64,000 nucleotides of DNA from JAWKUK01 sp041398605 (GTDB taxonomy: Bacteria; Planctomycetota; UBA1135; GCA-002686595): contig JAWKUK010000004.1 of the NCBI GenBank assembly GCA_041398605.1, positions 186,001-250,000 of the forward strand. Reading direction: 5' to 3'. The notes below the pieces were generated by a model. The model searched no databases, was not told where the DNA came from, and was given only the letters and a program-made list of their open reading frames with translations. This document shows positions 8,854 to 16,048 of the stretch, in pieces; the stretch's first letter is position 1; each line of letters opens with the position of its first letter. The translations under genes and the position numbers were made by a program.

Positions 8854-9521
8854 ATCCCACCCCGCCGATCCGTGTCTACGTCATCGACGACCAGGCGATC
8901 TTGCGCGCTGCGCTCCGCCGGCTCCTGTCGGTCGACTGTGGCTTCGACGTCGTGGGCGACCATGGCGATCCCCGCACGGCCGTGGCTGAGCTCGAGGCGC
9001 TGCGGCCGGACGTCGTGACCCTCGACCTGACGATGCCCGGCCTCTCGGGCGTCGACGCGCTGCCGCGCCTCCAGAAGGCCTCACCCAACACGCGCTTCCT
9101 CGTCCTGACGAACCACGAGTCGGGCCGCTTCCTGGAGGAGTCGCTGCGCGCAGGGGCGGCGGGGTACCTGACCAAGGACTCCGAGCCCGAGGAGCTGCGT
9201 GTCGCTGTCGAGTCCGTACACGCCGGCCGGAACTACGTGACGCCGCGCGTCGCGGGCGCGCTCGTCGAGCGCCTGCGCTGCGGTCCGACCGAGACAAACG
9301 AGGCCTCGTCGACGGGGCGCCTCGCGCCGCTGACCGCGCGCGAGCGCGAGGTGTTCCAGCTCCTGGCGCTCGGCAAGTCGAACAAGGAGGTCGCGCGGGA
9401 GCTCGACGTCAGCCTCGGGACGGCGAAGAAGCACCGCGAGAACCTGCAGCGCAAGCTCGACGCCCATTCGACCGCGGAGCTCGCGCGGATCGCGATCCAA
9501 GAGGGCCTCCTCTCGGGCTGA
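8850..9521 (+). CDS. response regulator, NarL/FixJ family
   Basis: A 223-residue DNA-binding regulator. The receiver domain starts with VYVIDDQAILR and has the phosphorylation site D59 in LDLTMPGLSG; the conserved lysine is in GYLTKDSEPEEL. The C-terminal LuxR-type helix-turn-helix, LTAREREVFQLLALGKSNKE to LGTAKKHRENLQRKL, spans about residues 150-212. The start codon overlaps the stop of the PAS kinase gene (ATGA), so the two are translationally coupled and form a two-component system. Targets cannot be read from the sequence. The 3' end faces a convergent CBS-protein gene across 65 bases that contain a small hairpin repeat. Confidence 0.92.
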   Translation: MNPTPPIRVYVIDDQAILRAALRRLLSVDCGFDVVGDHGDPRTAVAELEALRPDVVTLDLTMPGLSGVDALPRLQKASPNTRFLVLTNHESGRFLEESLRAGAAGYLTKDSEPEELRVAVESVHAGRNYVTPRVAGALVERLRCGPTETNEASSTGRLAPLTAREREVFQLLALGKSNKEVARELDVSLGTAKKHRENLQRKLDAHSTAELARIAIQEGLLSG

Positions 9522-9552
9522 GGCCGCACGCGCTGGGCGCCGCCGGCCGCTA

Positions 9553-9585
9553 CGAGTCTGCGCCACAGAACGCGGTTCGCAGGCT
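9553..9585. repeat. dispersed hairpin repeat, copy A
   Basis: The core at 9558-9582 has imperfectly inverted ends (CTGCG...CGCAG) around CCACAGAACGCGGTT. The same core recurs in inverted orientation at 31661-31685 with 23 of 25 bases identical, and its first 18 bases recur at 31620-31637 with one mismatch. All copies sit in gaps between convergent genes, which suggests a terminator or a REP-like element. It is too short to be an insertion sequence. Confidence 0.55.
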
Positions 9586-9586
9586 T

Positions 9587-10138
9587 CTAGGGCGTGCGCG
9601 GCTCGACCGACTCGCGCAGACGCGCGATCGCGACAAAGAGCTCGTCTCGATCGAGGAGCTGGCGCTCGTCGACGTGCCGCTCGAGCTCGTCCAAGAGCAC
9701 CTTCGGCGAGCGCAGCTGTCCGTGACGCTGCGCAGGATCTGCGGTCGTCGACACATCGACCAGGCGCGCCGCGATCCAGCGCAACCAGTCGTCCGACGAC
9801 GCGAGCCCCACCGGACGCTGCGCGTCATCCAGCAGCGGCACGCGCCGGACCCCCAGGCGGCGCATCGGCTCCGCCCACTCAGCGTGCGACGACCCAGCGG
9901 GCGCCCCGCGCAGGTCAGCCGTCATCACGGCGCTGACCCGTGTACGGTCGGGGTCGCGCTCCCACGCGACGGCCCGCAGACAGATGTCCCGGTCCGTCAC
10001 GATGCCCGTGGCGCGCCCCTCGGCGTCCGTGACGACGAGGCATCCGATGCCACGCTCGCGCAGGATGGTGGCCGCGTCACGCAAGGTCGCGTCGCTCGAG
10101 ATGCATACGACGTCGCTGTCGTTGTGAAGGTGTTTCAT
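9587..10138 (-). CDS. CBS-domain protein with C-terminal extension
   Basis: The product is 183 residues from the ATG at 10138. Two CBS motifs are present: VVCISSDATLRDAATILRER with GIVTDRDICLRAVA, and VSAVMTADLRG with the second half VRRVPLLDDAQRPVGLASSD. After about residue 130 comes a helical tail (KVLLDELERHVDERQ) not typical of CBS pairs. The preceding GTG at 10168 is in frame, but the ATG has AGGAG-like sequence just upstream. Such proteins sense adenine nucleotides. It follows the UspA and first CBS genes on the same strand, separated from the latter by 150 bases of 17-bp tandem repeats, and probably belongs to the same stress/energy regulon. Confidence 0.82.
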   Translation of the reverse strand: MKHLHNDSDVVCISSDATLRDAATILRERGIGCLVVTDAEGRATGIVTDRDICLRAVAWERDPDRTRVSAVMTADLRGAPAGSSHAEWAEPMRRLGVRRVPLLDDAQRPVGLASSDDWLRWIAARLVDVSTTADPAQRHGQLRSPKVLLDELERHVDERQLLDRDELFVAIARLRESVEPRTP

Positions 10139-10200
10139 CGCTCCTGCTCCCGTCTGCGTGTCGCGCACGCAGCGCTTCGATGTGCCCGTGTCACAAGGTC

Positions 10201-10302
10201 CGCTCGCTCTGGTCTGCCGCTCGCTACGGTCCGGCGCTCACTCCGGTCCACCGCTCACTCCGGTCCGGCGCTCACTCCGGTCCCCCCCTCACTCCGGTCC
10301 AA
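10201..10302. repeat. six tandem 17-bp repeats
   Basis: Six consecutive 17-bp units run from 10201 to 10302. The most regular unit is CGCTCACTCCGGTCCGG (10252-10268). Units 1 and 2 are more diverged, and units 3 to 6 differ mainly in the last two or three bases. The sixth unit overlaps the 3' end of the CBS gene at 10289 and supplies its stop codon. The array lies between two CBS-domain genes. There are no spacers, so it is not a CRISPR array. Confidence 0.85.
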
Positions 10303-10762
10303 ATGTGCGCTGCGTCGCCGTGGGCGCGCGCTCTTCCGCGAACTCACGGCCAAGCGCCCGCGCCAGGTCCCCCAACTGGCCCCCGAGGTACTGCACGACC
10401 GAGTCCACGGCGACGACACCGACGAGGGCGCCCGCTTCGTCGACGAGGCCGACCCGCCGGATGCAGCGCTGCGCGCAGAGCGCCGTCAACGCATCGAGGG
10501 GGGCGTTCGCAGCCAGCGTCACGAGCGGCCGCGAGGCGACCTCGCCGACCTGCGGCGCGGCCGCGTCTGGCTCGCGCAGACAGGCCGCGAGCACCACGTC
10601 GCGGTCCGTCACGAGCCCCACCGGACCCGCGTCGTCGACGACGACGAGCGAGCCGACGTGCGCGCGCCCCATGCGGCGCGCCGCCTCGGAGAGCGACGCG
10701 TCGACGCGGACGGTCGCGGGCGGACTCGCGAGGGACATCAAGAGCGAACTGCCCGGTGTCAC
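10289..10762 (-). CDS. CBS-domain pair protein
   Basis: The product is 157 residues from a GTG at 10762, whose GTGA overlaps the stop of the UspA gene, so the two are translationally coupled. An ATG eight codons later (MSLASPP) is an alternative. The protein is almost entirely a CBS pair: VRVDASLSEAARRMGRAHVG with GLVTDRDVVLAACL, and ASRPLVTLAANAPLDALTAL with RVGLVDEAGALVGVVAVDSV. Adenine-nucleotide binding is known for the family; the target is unknown. The last residues are encoded by the edge of the 17-bp tandem repeat array, so the C-terminus may have been altered by repeat expansion. Confidence 0.85.
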   Translation of the reverse strand: MTPGSSLLMSLASPPATVRVDASLSEAARRMGRAHVGSLVVVDDAGPVGLVTDRDVVLAACLREPDAAAPQVGEVASRPLVTLAANAPLDALTALCAQRCIRRVGLVDEAGALVGVVAVDSVVQYLGGQLGDLARALGREFAEERAPTATQRTFGPE

Positions 10763-11208
10763 TGCACTTCCTCCTTGTCAGGGAACGCCAGGACCGGCAC
10801 ACGGGCGTGCCGCAACACCGCCTCGGCGACGCTGCCAAGGGCGAGCCTGCGCAGGCCCGTGCGACCGTGGGTCGAGAGCACGATCAGATCGACGCCGTGC
10901 TCGTGCGCCCAGCTCGCGATCACTTCGCCGGCGCTGCCGCTCGCCAGGGCGAGGCAGTCGACGTCCGCGTCCGCGGGGAGTCGCGCGCGGAGCGCCTCCA
11001 GCGCCTGCCGCGCGGCATCGAGCCGCGCCCCGATATCGGGGGCCGCGAGCGGCGGCGCAAACGGCGACGCCGGCGCGGGGATCGACACCTGGGAGACGAC
11101 GGTCATGAAGGTGACCTTGCGCCCCAGGAAGAGCTCGGGCGCGCGCTCCACCGGGCGCAGCGAGAGGTCCGAGAGGTCCGTGGGGAACAAGATGTGTTTC
11201 GGGTCCAT
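10759..11208 (-). CDS. universal stress protein (UspA family)
   Basis: The product is 149 residues from the ATG at 11208, preceded by GGAGG nine bases upstream, one of the clearer ribosome binding sites in the window. MDPKHILFPTDLSD is the classical Usp start. The ATP-binding loop is seen as VLSTHGRTGLRRLALGSVAEAVLRHARVPVLAF (split here only by reading; the GX2GX9GS pattern fits), suggesting an ATP-binding Usp. It heads a minus-strand cluster with two CBS proteins and is divergent from the LytS/LytTR pair. The two directions share a 208-base promoter region. Confidence 0.92.
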   Translation of the reverse strand: MDPKHILFPTDLSDLSLRPVERAPELFLGRKVTFMTVVSQVSIPAPASPFAPPLAAPDIGARLDAARQALEALRARLPADADVDCLALASGSAGEVIASWAHEHGVDLIVLSTHGRTGLRRLALGSVAEAVLRHARVPVLAFPDKEEVQ

Positions 11209-11416
11209 AGTGAGCCTCCGTGGGTCGAGGGCGAGTCTATGCACATTGAAGCCCGCGAGGCCGCCCTGAACCATGCGCCATGGGGCGCATCCCGGCCGGT
11301 CGAGGTGCGTAGGGATGTGCCAGCCGATGCCGCGCCCCACGGAGCCCCGATTTCTGCCTCGCGGACCTCCGCGGCCTCGACGGCGAGCCTCCGAGCAGGC
11401 ACTCTCGGGGGCAGCC

Positions 11417-12802
11417 ATGCCCAATGTGATGCGAGCCCACCCCGAACCTGCGACGGAGCGCGCTCGCGGCCTCGAAGCGTGGCTCCGGCGCCCCCTGCGG
11501 CGCGCCTTGCTCGCGCTCGGGTTTGTCCTGCTCGCGACAACGATGAACTCGATCGGCTCGATCGAGCTCCGTCAGGCGCGAGGGTTCGGGCCCTCGATCG
11601 CGGACACCTTGAGCGCGCAAGCGCTCAACTGGTCGCTGCTGGTCGCCCTGGCGACGCCGCTCGGCTACGTCCTGGTGCAGCTCGCGCGGCGCCTCTCAGC
11701 GTGGTCGTTTGCCGCGGCGCTCTGCGCCTCGACGTCGCTCGTCGCCGGCGCGCTCTTCTATCAGCAGTACGAGACCGCGCGCTGGTTCTCGGACTTCGGC
11801 CGCCCGGCCCGCCCGGAGGGCGAGCGGCGCCCGCGGGGCGACGGCGAAGCGCTCCGCGATGGTCCGCCCGACGCAATATCGGAGGCCGTGCTCGACGCCG
11901 CGTCCGAGCCCGCGCCCAGCGGCGCATCCGAAACGGGGCCCGGCGGGCCGCAGGAGCGGCGCTCGGGACGCGGCCCCCGCTCCTTCGGCCCGAACCAAGG
12001 TCGCGCCTTCGGAGGCGCGGCCCTGCGCGGCGACAGCCTGGCTTGGAGCGTCCGCTTCCGGCTCCCGCGTGTCGTGCTCGCGACGTGGGCCTTCGTCGGG
12101 CTCGGCGCGGCGGTGCGCCTCTTCCTCGACGCGCGCGAACGCGAGCGCGAGGCCCGGCTGTTGGAGCTGCGCGCTGGGGCGCTCGAGGGCGAGCTCGCGG
12201 TCGCGCAGCTCGAGGCCCTCCGGGCGCAGCTCCACCCTCACTTCCTCTTCAATGCCCTGCACTCGATCGGCGGGCTCGTCCGCAGCGCCCGCAGCGACGA
12301 CGCGCTCCGGACGCTCGACGCGCTGGGCGGCCTCCTGCGCCTCGGCCTCGAGGCGCGCGGCGACAGCTTCGTCACCCTGGACGAAGAGCTGCGCCTGCTG
12401 CAGCGCTACCTCGACGTCGAGCGCGTGCGGCTCGGCGAACGCTTGCGGCTCGAGGTCGAGACCGCCGCGGAGGTCCGGGAGGACGAGGTGCCGACGTTCC
12501 TCTTGCAGCCGCTGGTCGAGAACGCGGTCCGCTACGCCGTCGCCGAGCGCGCAGAGGGCGGGCGCGTGCGTGTCGCGGCGCGCGCCCGCGGGCGCTCCCT
12601 CGTCATCGACATCGACGACGACGGGCCGGGTTACCCAGCGCGTGTCATCGCCGGCGAGGGCTGGGGCATCGGGCTCTCCAACGTGCGCGCGCGGCTCGCG
12701 ACGCTGTTCGAGCACGAAGGGCACCTGGAGCTCACGCGGTCCGAGTGGGGCGGCGCCCGGGCGCGGGTGACGCTGCCGCGCGACGCGGAGGACGCCCTAT
12801 GA
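11417..12802 (+). CDS. LytS/YehU-type membrane sensor histidine kinase
   Basis: A 461-residue kinase. There are three hydrophobic segments near residues 25-115 and a fourth near 215-235 (VVLATWAFVGLGAAVRLFL). Between the third and fourth lies a charged, low-complexity stretch of about 90 residues. The kinase core is of the His_kinase type: LRAQLHPHFLFNALHSIGG, with the phosphoacceptor histidine at about residue 275, then FLLQPLVENAVRYAV, IDDDGPGYP and GIGLSNVRARLATLF. The stop overlaps the start of the LytTR regulator (ATGA). ATG at 11417 is preferred, with a second ATG at 11429. The kinase is divergent from the UspA/CBS cluster. Confidence 0.9.
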   Translation: MPNVMRAHPEPATERARGLEAWLRRPLRRALLALGFVLLATTMNSIGSIELRQARGFGPSIADTLSAQALNWSLLVALATPLGYVLVQLARRLSAWSFAAALCASTSLVAGALFYQQYETARWFSDFGRPARPEGERRPRGDGEALRDGPPDAISEAVLDAASEPAPSGASETGPGGPQERRSGRGPRSFGPNQGRAFGGAALRGDSLAWSVRFRLPRVVLATWAFVGLGAAVRLFLDAREREREARLLELRAGALEGELAVAQLEALRAQLHPHFLFNALHSIGGLVRSARSDDALRTLDALGGLLRLGLEARGDSFVTLDEELRLLQRYLDVERVRLGERLRLEVETAAEVREDEVPTFLLQPLVENAVRYAVAERAEGGRVRVAARARGRSLVIDIDDDGPGYPARVIAGEGWGIGLSNVRARLATLFEHEGHLELTRSEWGGARARVTLPRDAEDAL

Positions 12803-13557
12803 ACACGTGCCTGCGCGTGCTGTGCGCCGATGACGAGCCGCTCGCGCGCGAGACGCTGCGCGCGCTCGTCGAGGCCGAGGCTGGGCTCGAGCTCGTCGCC
12901 CTGTGCAGCGACGGCGACGAGGCGCTGCGGCGCGCGCGAGAGCTCGAGCCGGACCTGCTCGTGCTCGACGTGCAGATGCCCGGGCGCAGCGGGATCGAGG
13001 TCGTCGAGGGGCTCGCTGAGTCCGCGCGTCCACTGGTCGTCTTCGCGACCGCGCACGACGACCATGCGGTCGCCGCCTTCGACCTGCACGCCGTCGATTA
13101 CCTCCTGAAGCCCTTCGACGACGCGCGCTTCCGCATGGCGTTGACCCGCGCGCGCGAGCGCCTCGCCCGCGAGGGCCCGGGGCCGGGCCGCGAGCGCCTC
13201 GATCGGCTCGTGCGGTCGCGCGGGAGCGAGCTCTTGGCCCTGCCACGCGAAGGGCGCGTCGAATACGTCCCGCACGCGGAGATCCTGTGGGTCGAGGCGG
13301 CGGACCAATACGTCGAGGTGCACCTCGTAGGCGGGCGCAAGGAGCTGCTGCGCGCGTCGATGGCGCAGCTCGAGCGTGTGCTCGGCGACGAGGCGTTCCT
13401 GCGCGTGCATCGCTCTGCGCTCGTCGCGCTCGCGCGCGTGCGGCGCATCGAGACGTTCCCGTCCGGGACGGGCGAGCTCGTGCTCGAGGACGGCACGGTC
13501 GTGCCGATCGCGCGCACGCGGCTCGCGGTCGTGAAGCGCAGCCTCGCAGCCCGCTGA
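12799..13557 (+). CDS. LytTR-family response regulator
   Basis: The product is 252 residues. The receiver domain has VLCADDEPLARETLRALV at the start, the phosphorylation site D57 in LLVLDVQMPGRSG, and the lysine in YLLKPFDDARF. The C-terminal LytTR DNA-binding domain runs from about residue 140 to 250: VEYVPHAEILWVEAADQYVE, FLRVHRSALVAL, and the closing VPIARTRLAVVKRSL. It forms a translationally coupled pair with the LytS-type kinase upstream (ATGA overlap). LytTR regulators often control envelope or extracellular functions, and the next genes downstream encode exported proteins, but a 327-base gap separates them. Confidence 0.92.
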   Translation: MNTCLRVLCADDEPLARETLRALVEAEAGLELVALCSDGDEALRRARELEPDLLVLDVQMPGRSGIEVVEGLAESARPLVVFATAHDDHAVAAFDLHAVDYLLKPFDDARFRMALTRARERLAREGPGPGRERLDRLVRSRGSELLALPREGRVEYVPHAEILWVEAADQYVEVHLVGGRKELLRASMAQLERVLGDEAFLRVHRSALVALARVRRIETFPSGTGELVLEDGTVVPIARTRLAVVKRSLAAR

Positions 13558-13884
13558 CCGGCCGCGACAGCGGCGTGTGCCGCGCGGGGCACGCTCGCGC
13601 GCGCCCTGCGTAAGGGCCGTGTTGCCGCGGCCGGGTCAGCGGCCACGGAGCGCGCGCAGCGCCGCCATGGGTGCCGCGGCTGGCGTGCATCGTGTCAGCG
13701 TCCCGAGACGTGATTCCGGCATGAGACGCCGCCCTGCTGCTGCCGCTCCCAACACCGGCTCCTCCGTTCGCTCCAAGCGCGAAACCTAGGGCTAGCGCGG
13801 GGTTCGAGAACGTGCGAAACCTCCCCTGGACGGGGCCCACGCCCCAGTCCGCCTCCCTTCGACACGAACCGCACGCAGCCAGCC
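13558..13884. other. intergenic stretch, no gene seen
   Basis: 327 bases without a credible gene. Short inverted GC-rich segments just after the LytTR stop could terminate transcription, but none is followed by a T run. The last 100 bases before 13885 are less GC-rich and may hold the promoter of the exported-protein pair; I cannot assign boxes. Confidence 0.4.
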
Positions 13885-14943
13885 ATGAAGCCCATCCTCC
13901 TCACCGCCCTCGCCCTCGGCCTCGGCGCCGGCCAGACCCTCCAGACGGACTACACCAAGGAGCGCTCCCTGACGGTCACCGTGTCTTCGTCGAGCGAGTC
14001 CAAGACCACCGCGATGGAGATGACGCTCGACGGCGAGCCGGTCGAGCGCGGCGGCGGTGGCGGCGGGTTCATGGGCGGCGGCTCCTCCGCCAAGCGCAGC
14101 TACTCCTTCACGGACTCAGTCCTCGCGACCAAGGACGGGGCGCCGACCAAGGTCAAGCGCACGTTCGGCGAAGTCGGCGGCAGCATGACGCGCCCCGGCC
14201 GCGACGGTGAGACGGAGACCGACCTCGAGAGCGCGTTCACGGACGCGGTGGTCGTGATCGACGCCAGCGGTGACGAGGTCAAGGTCGAGGTCGTCGATGG
14301 CAAGCTCGACGACGAGCAGACCAAGGGCCTCTCGACGACGCTCTTGATCGACCACCTCTTGCACGACGGCGAGGTCGAAGCCGGCGAAGCCTGGGAGCTG
14401 TCGGGTGAGGACGTTCTCGCGGCCTTCGGCCTCGGGCTCGAGCGCCAGCTGTACCGGCGCCCGGCGCCGGAAGGCGGCGGCCAAGGGCGCGGCGGCCAAG
14501 GCGGCCGTGGCCAGGGTCGTCCGGGCGGCATGATGGGCGGCGGCAGCGAGCTCGCGATGCTCGCCGACGGCGACTGGGACGCGAAGGCGAAGCTGACCGA
14601 GGAGACCGAAGAGGTCGACGGCGTCGAGTGCGCCGTGATCGAGCTCGCCTTCGAAGTCAGCGGCGAGATGCCCGACCGCGGCTTCGGCGGCGGGCGCGGC
14701 CGCGACCGCGCGTTCGGCCTCGAAGGAACGCCCCGTGCCAACACGTATGAAGCTGAGTTCGAGGGCAAGCTGCTCTGGTCGATCGCCGAAGCGCGCCCGG
14801 TCCAGCTGCACTTGACCGGCAAGCTCGAGACCGAGATGAACAGTGAGCGCGAGAGCGACCGGGGTGTGATGTCGATGCACCGCGAACAAGAGACGACCTT
14901 TGAACTCCACGTCAGCGTCACCGCTGGCCCGAAAGGCGAGTGA
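13885..14943 (+). CDS. exported hypothetical protein with glycine-rich insertions
   Basis: The product is 352 residues. A short signal peptide (MKPILLTALALGLGAGQ) is followed by a secreted or periplasmic protein of alternating acidic beta-strand-like segments. Two glycine-rich stretches, near residues 53-68 (RGGGGGGFMGGG) and 193-220 (QGRGGQGGRGQGRPGGMMG), look like flexible linkers. I do not recognise the family. Its stop codon overlaps the possible GTG start of the next gene, so the two exported proteins are translated together. The neighbour also has a glycine-rich tail, which suggests that they share a location or partner. Confidence 0.7.
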   Translation: MKPILLTALALGLGAGQTLQTDYTKERSLTVTVSSSSESKTTAMEMTLDGEPVERGGGGGGFMGGGSSAKRSYSFTDSVLATKDGAPTKVKRTFGEVGGSMTRPGRDGETETDLESAFTDAVVVIDASGDEVKVEVVDGKLDDEQTKGLSTTLLIDHLLHDGEVEAGEAWELSGEDVLAAFGLGLERQLYRRPAPEGGGQGRGGQGGRGQGRPGGMMGGGSELAMLADGDWDAKAKLTEETEEVDGVECAVIELAFEVSGEMPDRGFGGGRGRDRAFGLEGTPRANTYEAEFEGKLLWSIAEARPVQLHLTGKLETEMNSERESDRGVMSMHREQETTFELHVSVTAGPKGE

Positions 14944-14948
14944 CCCCA

Positions 14949-15773
14949 ATGAGCGCACAACTCCCCCTCACCATCGTTCTGAGCCTCGTCGCGGGCGGCG
15001 TCGGCGCCGTTGCAGCGAACGCCCTGCGCCCGGAGCCCGCCCAGGGGGCGCCCGCCCGCGCGACCGCCCTCGACCCCGCTGGCGACACGTCGACGCAGCT
15101 CGAAGCGCTCGCGAAGACCAACGCCCAGATCCTGGAGCGGCTCCAGAAGCTCGAGACGAGCGCGTCGATGGGCTCGCCCGTTCAGGTGCGGATGCCCGTG
15201 ACGGTCGACAACGAGCCGATCGACCTCGAAGCCGCCGTCGCGGCGGCGCTCGCCAAGATGGGCAGCGGCACGGGGACGGCCATCGTCACGCCGGACTTCC
15301 GGAAGCAGGTCGAGACCGTGCTCACGATGCGCGAAGAAGACGCGCGCTTGCAGCGCGAGCAGGAGCGCATCGCCCGTGAGGCGCAGGTCCTCGAGGATCG
15401 CCTGGCGAAGCTCCAGAGCGACCTCGGCCTTGACAGTCGCCAGGTGGACGGGATGCGCAAGGTGTTCCTGGACTCCGACGCTGCGCGCACGGCGCTGCGC
15501 GACTCGATGCGCAACGCCCGTGACGGCAGCGCGCCGCCCGACATGCAGACGATGCGCACGCAGTGGCAGGCGCTGACCGACACGATGAACACGCAGATCC
15601 AGGGTGTCCTGACCCCGACGCAGTATCAGCAGTACACCGAGCAAAACCCGGATCGCGGCGGCTTTGGCGGCCGCGGCGGCTTCGGCGGCCCCGGCGGCGG
15701 TGGGAACGCTGGCGGTGGCGGGAACACTGGCGGCGGACGCGGTGGCCGCGGCGGCGGCGGCGGCGGTAACTGA
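14949..15773 (+). CDS. exported or membrane-anchored coiled-coil protein with LTxxQ-like region and Gly-rich tail
   Basis: The product is 274 residues from ATG 14949; a GTG at 14940 that overlaps the previous stop is also possible. An N-terminal hydrophobic segment (LPLTIVLSLVAGGVGAVAAN) is a signal anchor or signal peptide. A coiled coil around residues 115-160 follows (REEDARLQREQERIAREAQ). The region LGLDSRQVDGMRKVFLDSD to VLTPTQYQQYTEQ has the spacing of Spy/CpxP-like periplasmic chaperones, whose LTxxQ signature is partly matched. The last 40 residues are almost only Gly, Asn and Arg. It is translationally coupled with the preceding exported protein and followed by a strong terminator. 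Confidence 0.65.
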   Translation: MSAQLPLTIVLSLVAGGVGAVAANALRPEPAQGAPARATALDPAGDTSTQLEALAKTNAQILERLQKLETSASMGSPVQVRMPVTVDNEPIDLEAAVAAALAKMGSGTGTAIVTPDFRKQVETVLTMREEDARLQREQERIAREAQVLEDRLAKLQSDLGLDSRQVDGMRKVFLDSDAARTALRDSMRNARDGSAPPDMQTMRTQWQALTDTMNTQIQGVLTPTQYQQYTEQNPDRGGFGGRGGFGGPGGGGNAGGGGNTGGGRGGRGGGGGGN

Positions 15774-15879
15774 GCGATCACAGCCGCGCGGCATCGTCCA
15801 CGCGGGTCAAGTGCAGGAGGGCGAGCCTTGCAGGGTCCCGCCCTCCGAACGGGAAGACGCGTCGTTGCGTCGAAGGAGC

Positions 15880-15922
15880 GGTCCCCGCTCCCGTCATTGG
15901 ACGGGGCGGGGGCCTTTGTTTT
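15880..15922 (+). terminator. intrinsic terminator after the exported-protein pair
   Basis: GGTCCCCGCTCCCGTC, a four-base loop ATTG, then GACGGGGCGGGGGCC form a stem of about 15 pairs with small irregularities, followed by TTTGTTTT. The orientation fits termination of the plus-strand pair ending at 15773. Confidence 0.8.
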
Positions 15923-16048
15923 GGCCTGCCTCAATCTGGCGCGCAGTGGCCAGGTCTCCCCACGGAGCTACGATGCGTGACTCGACGCCCTCCCAGGTGC
16001 ATGTGCAGGCGCGCCCGCATGGCACCACCCCCGCGTCAGGACTCCCCC

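Noticed and set aside
10201..10302. CRISPR array
   Set aside because: The 17-bp units are directly adjacent with no unique spacers, and no cas genes are present.
10180..12798. Long in-frame extension upstream of the LytTR regulator
   Set aside because: It runs antisense to the CBS and UspA genes and overlaps the LytS gene in another frame; the regulator's proper start is the ATG at 12799 coupled to the kinase stop.
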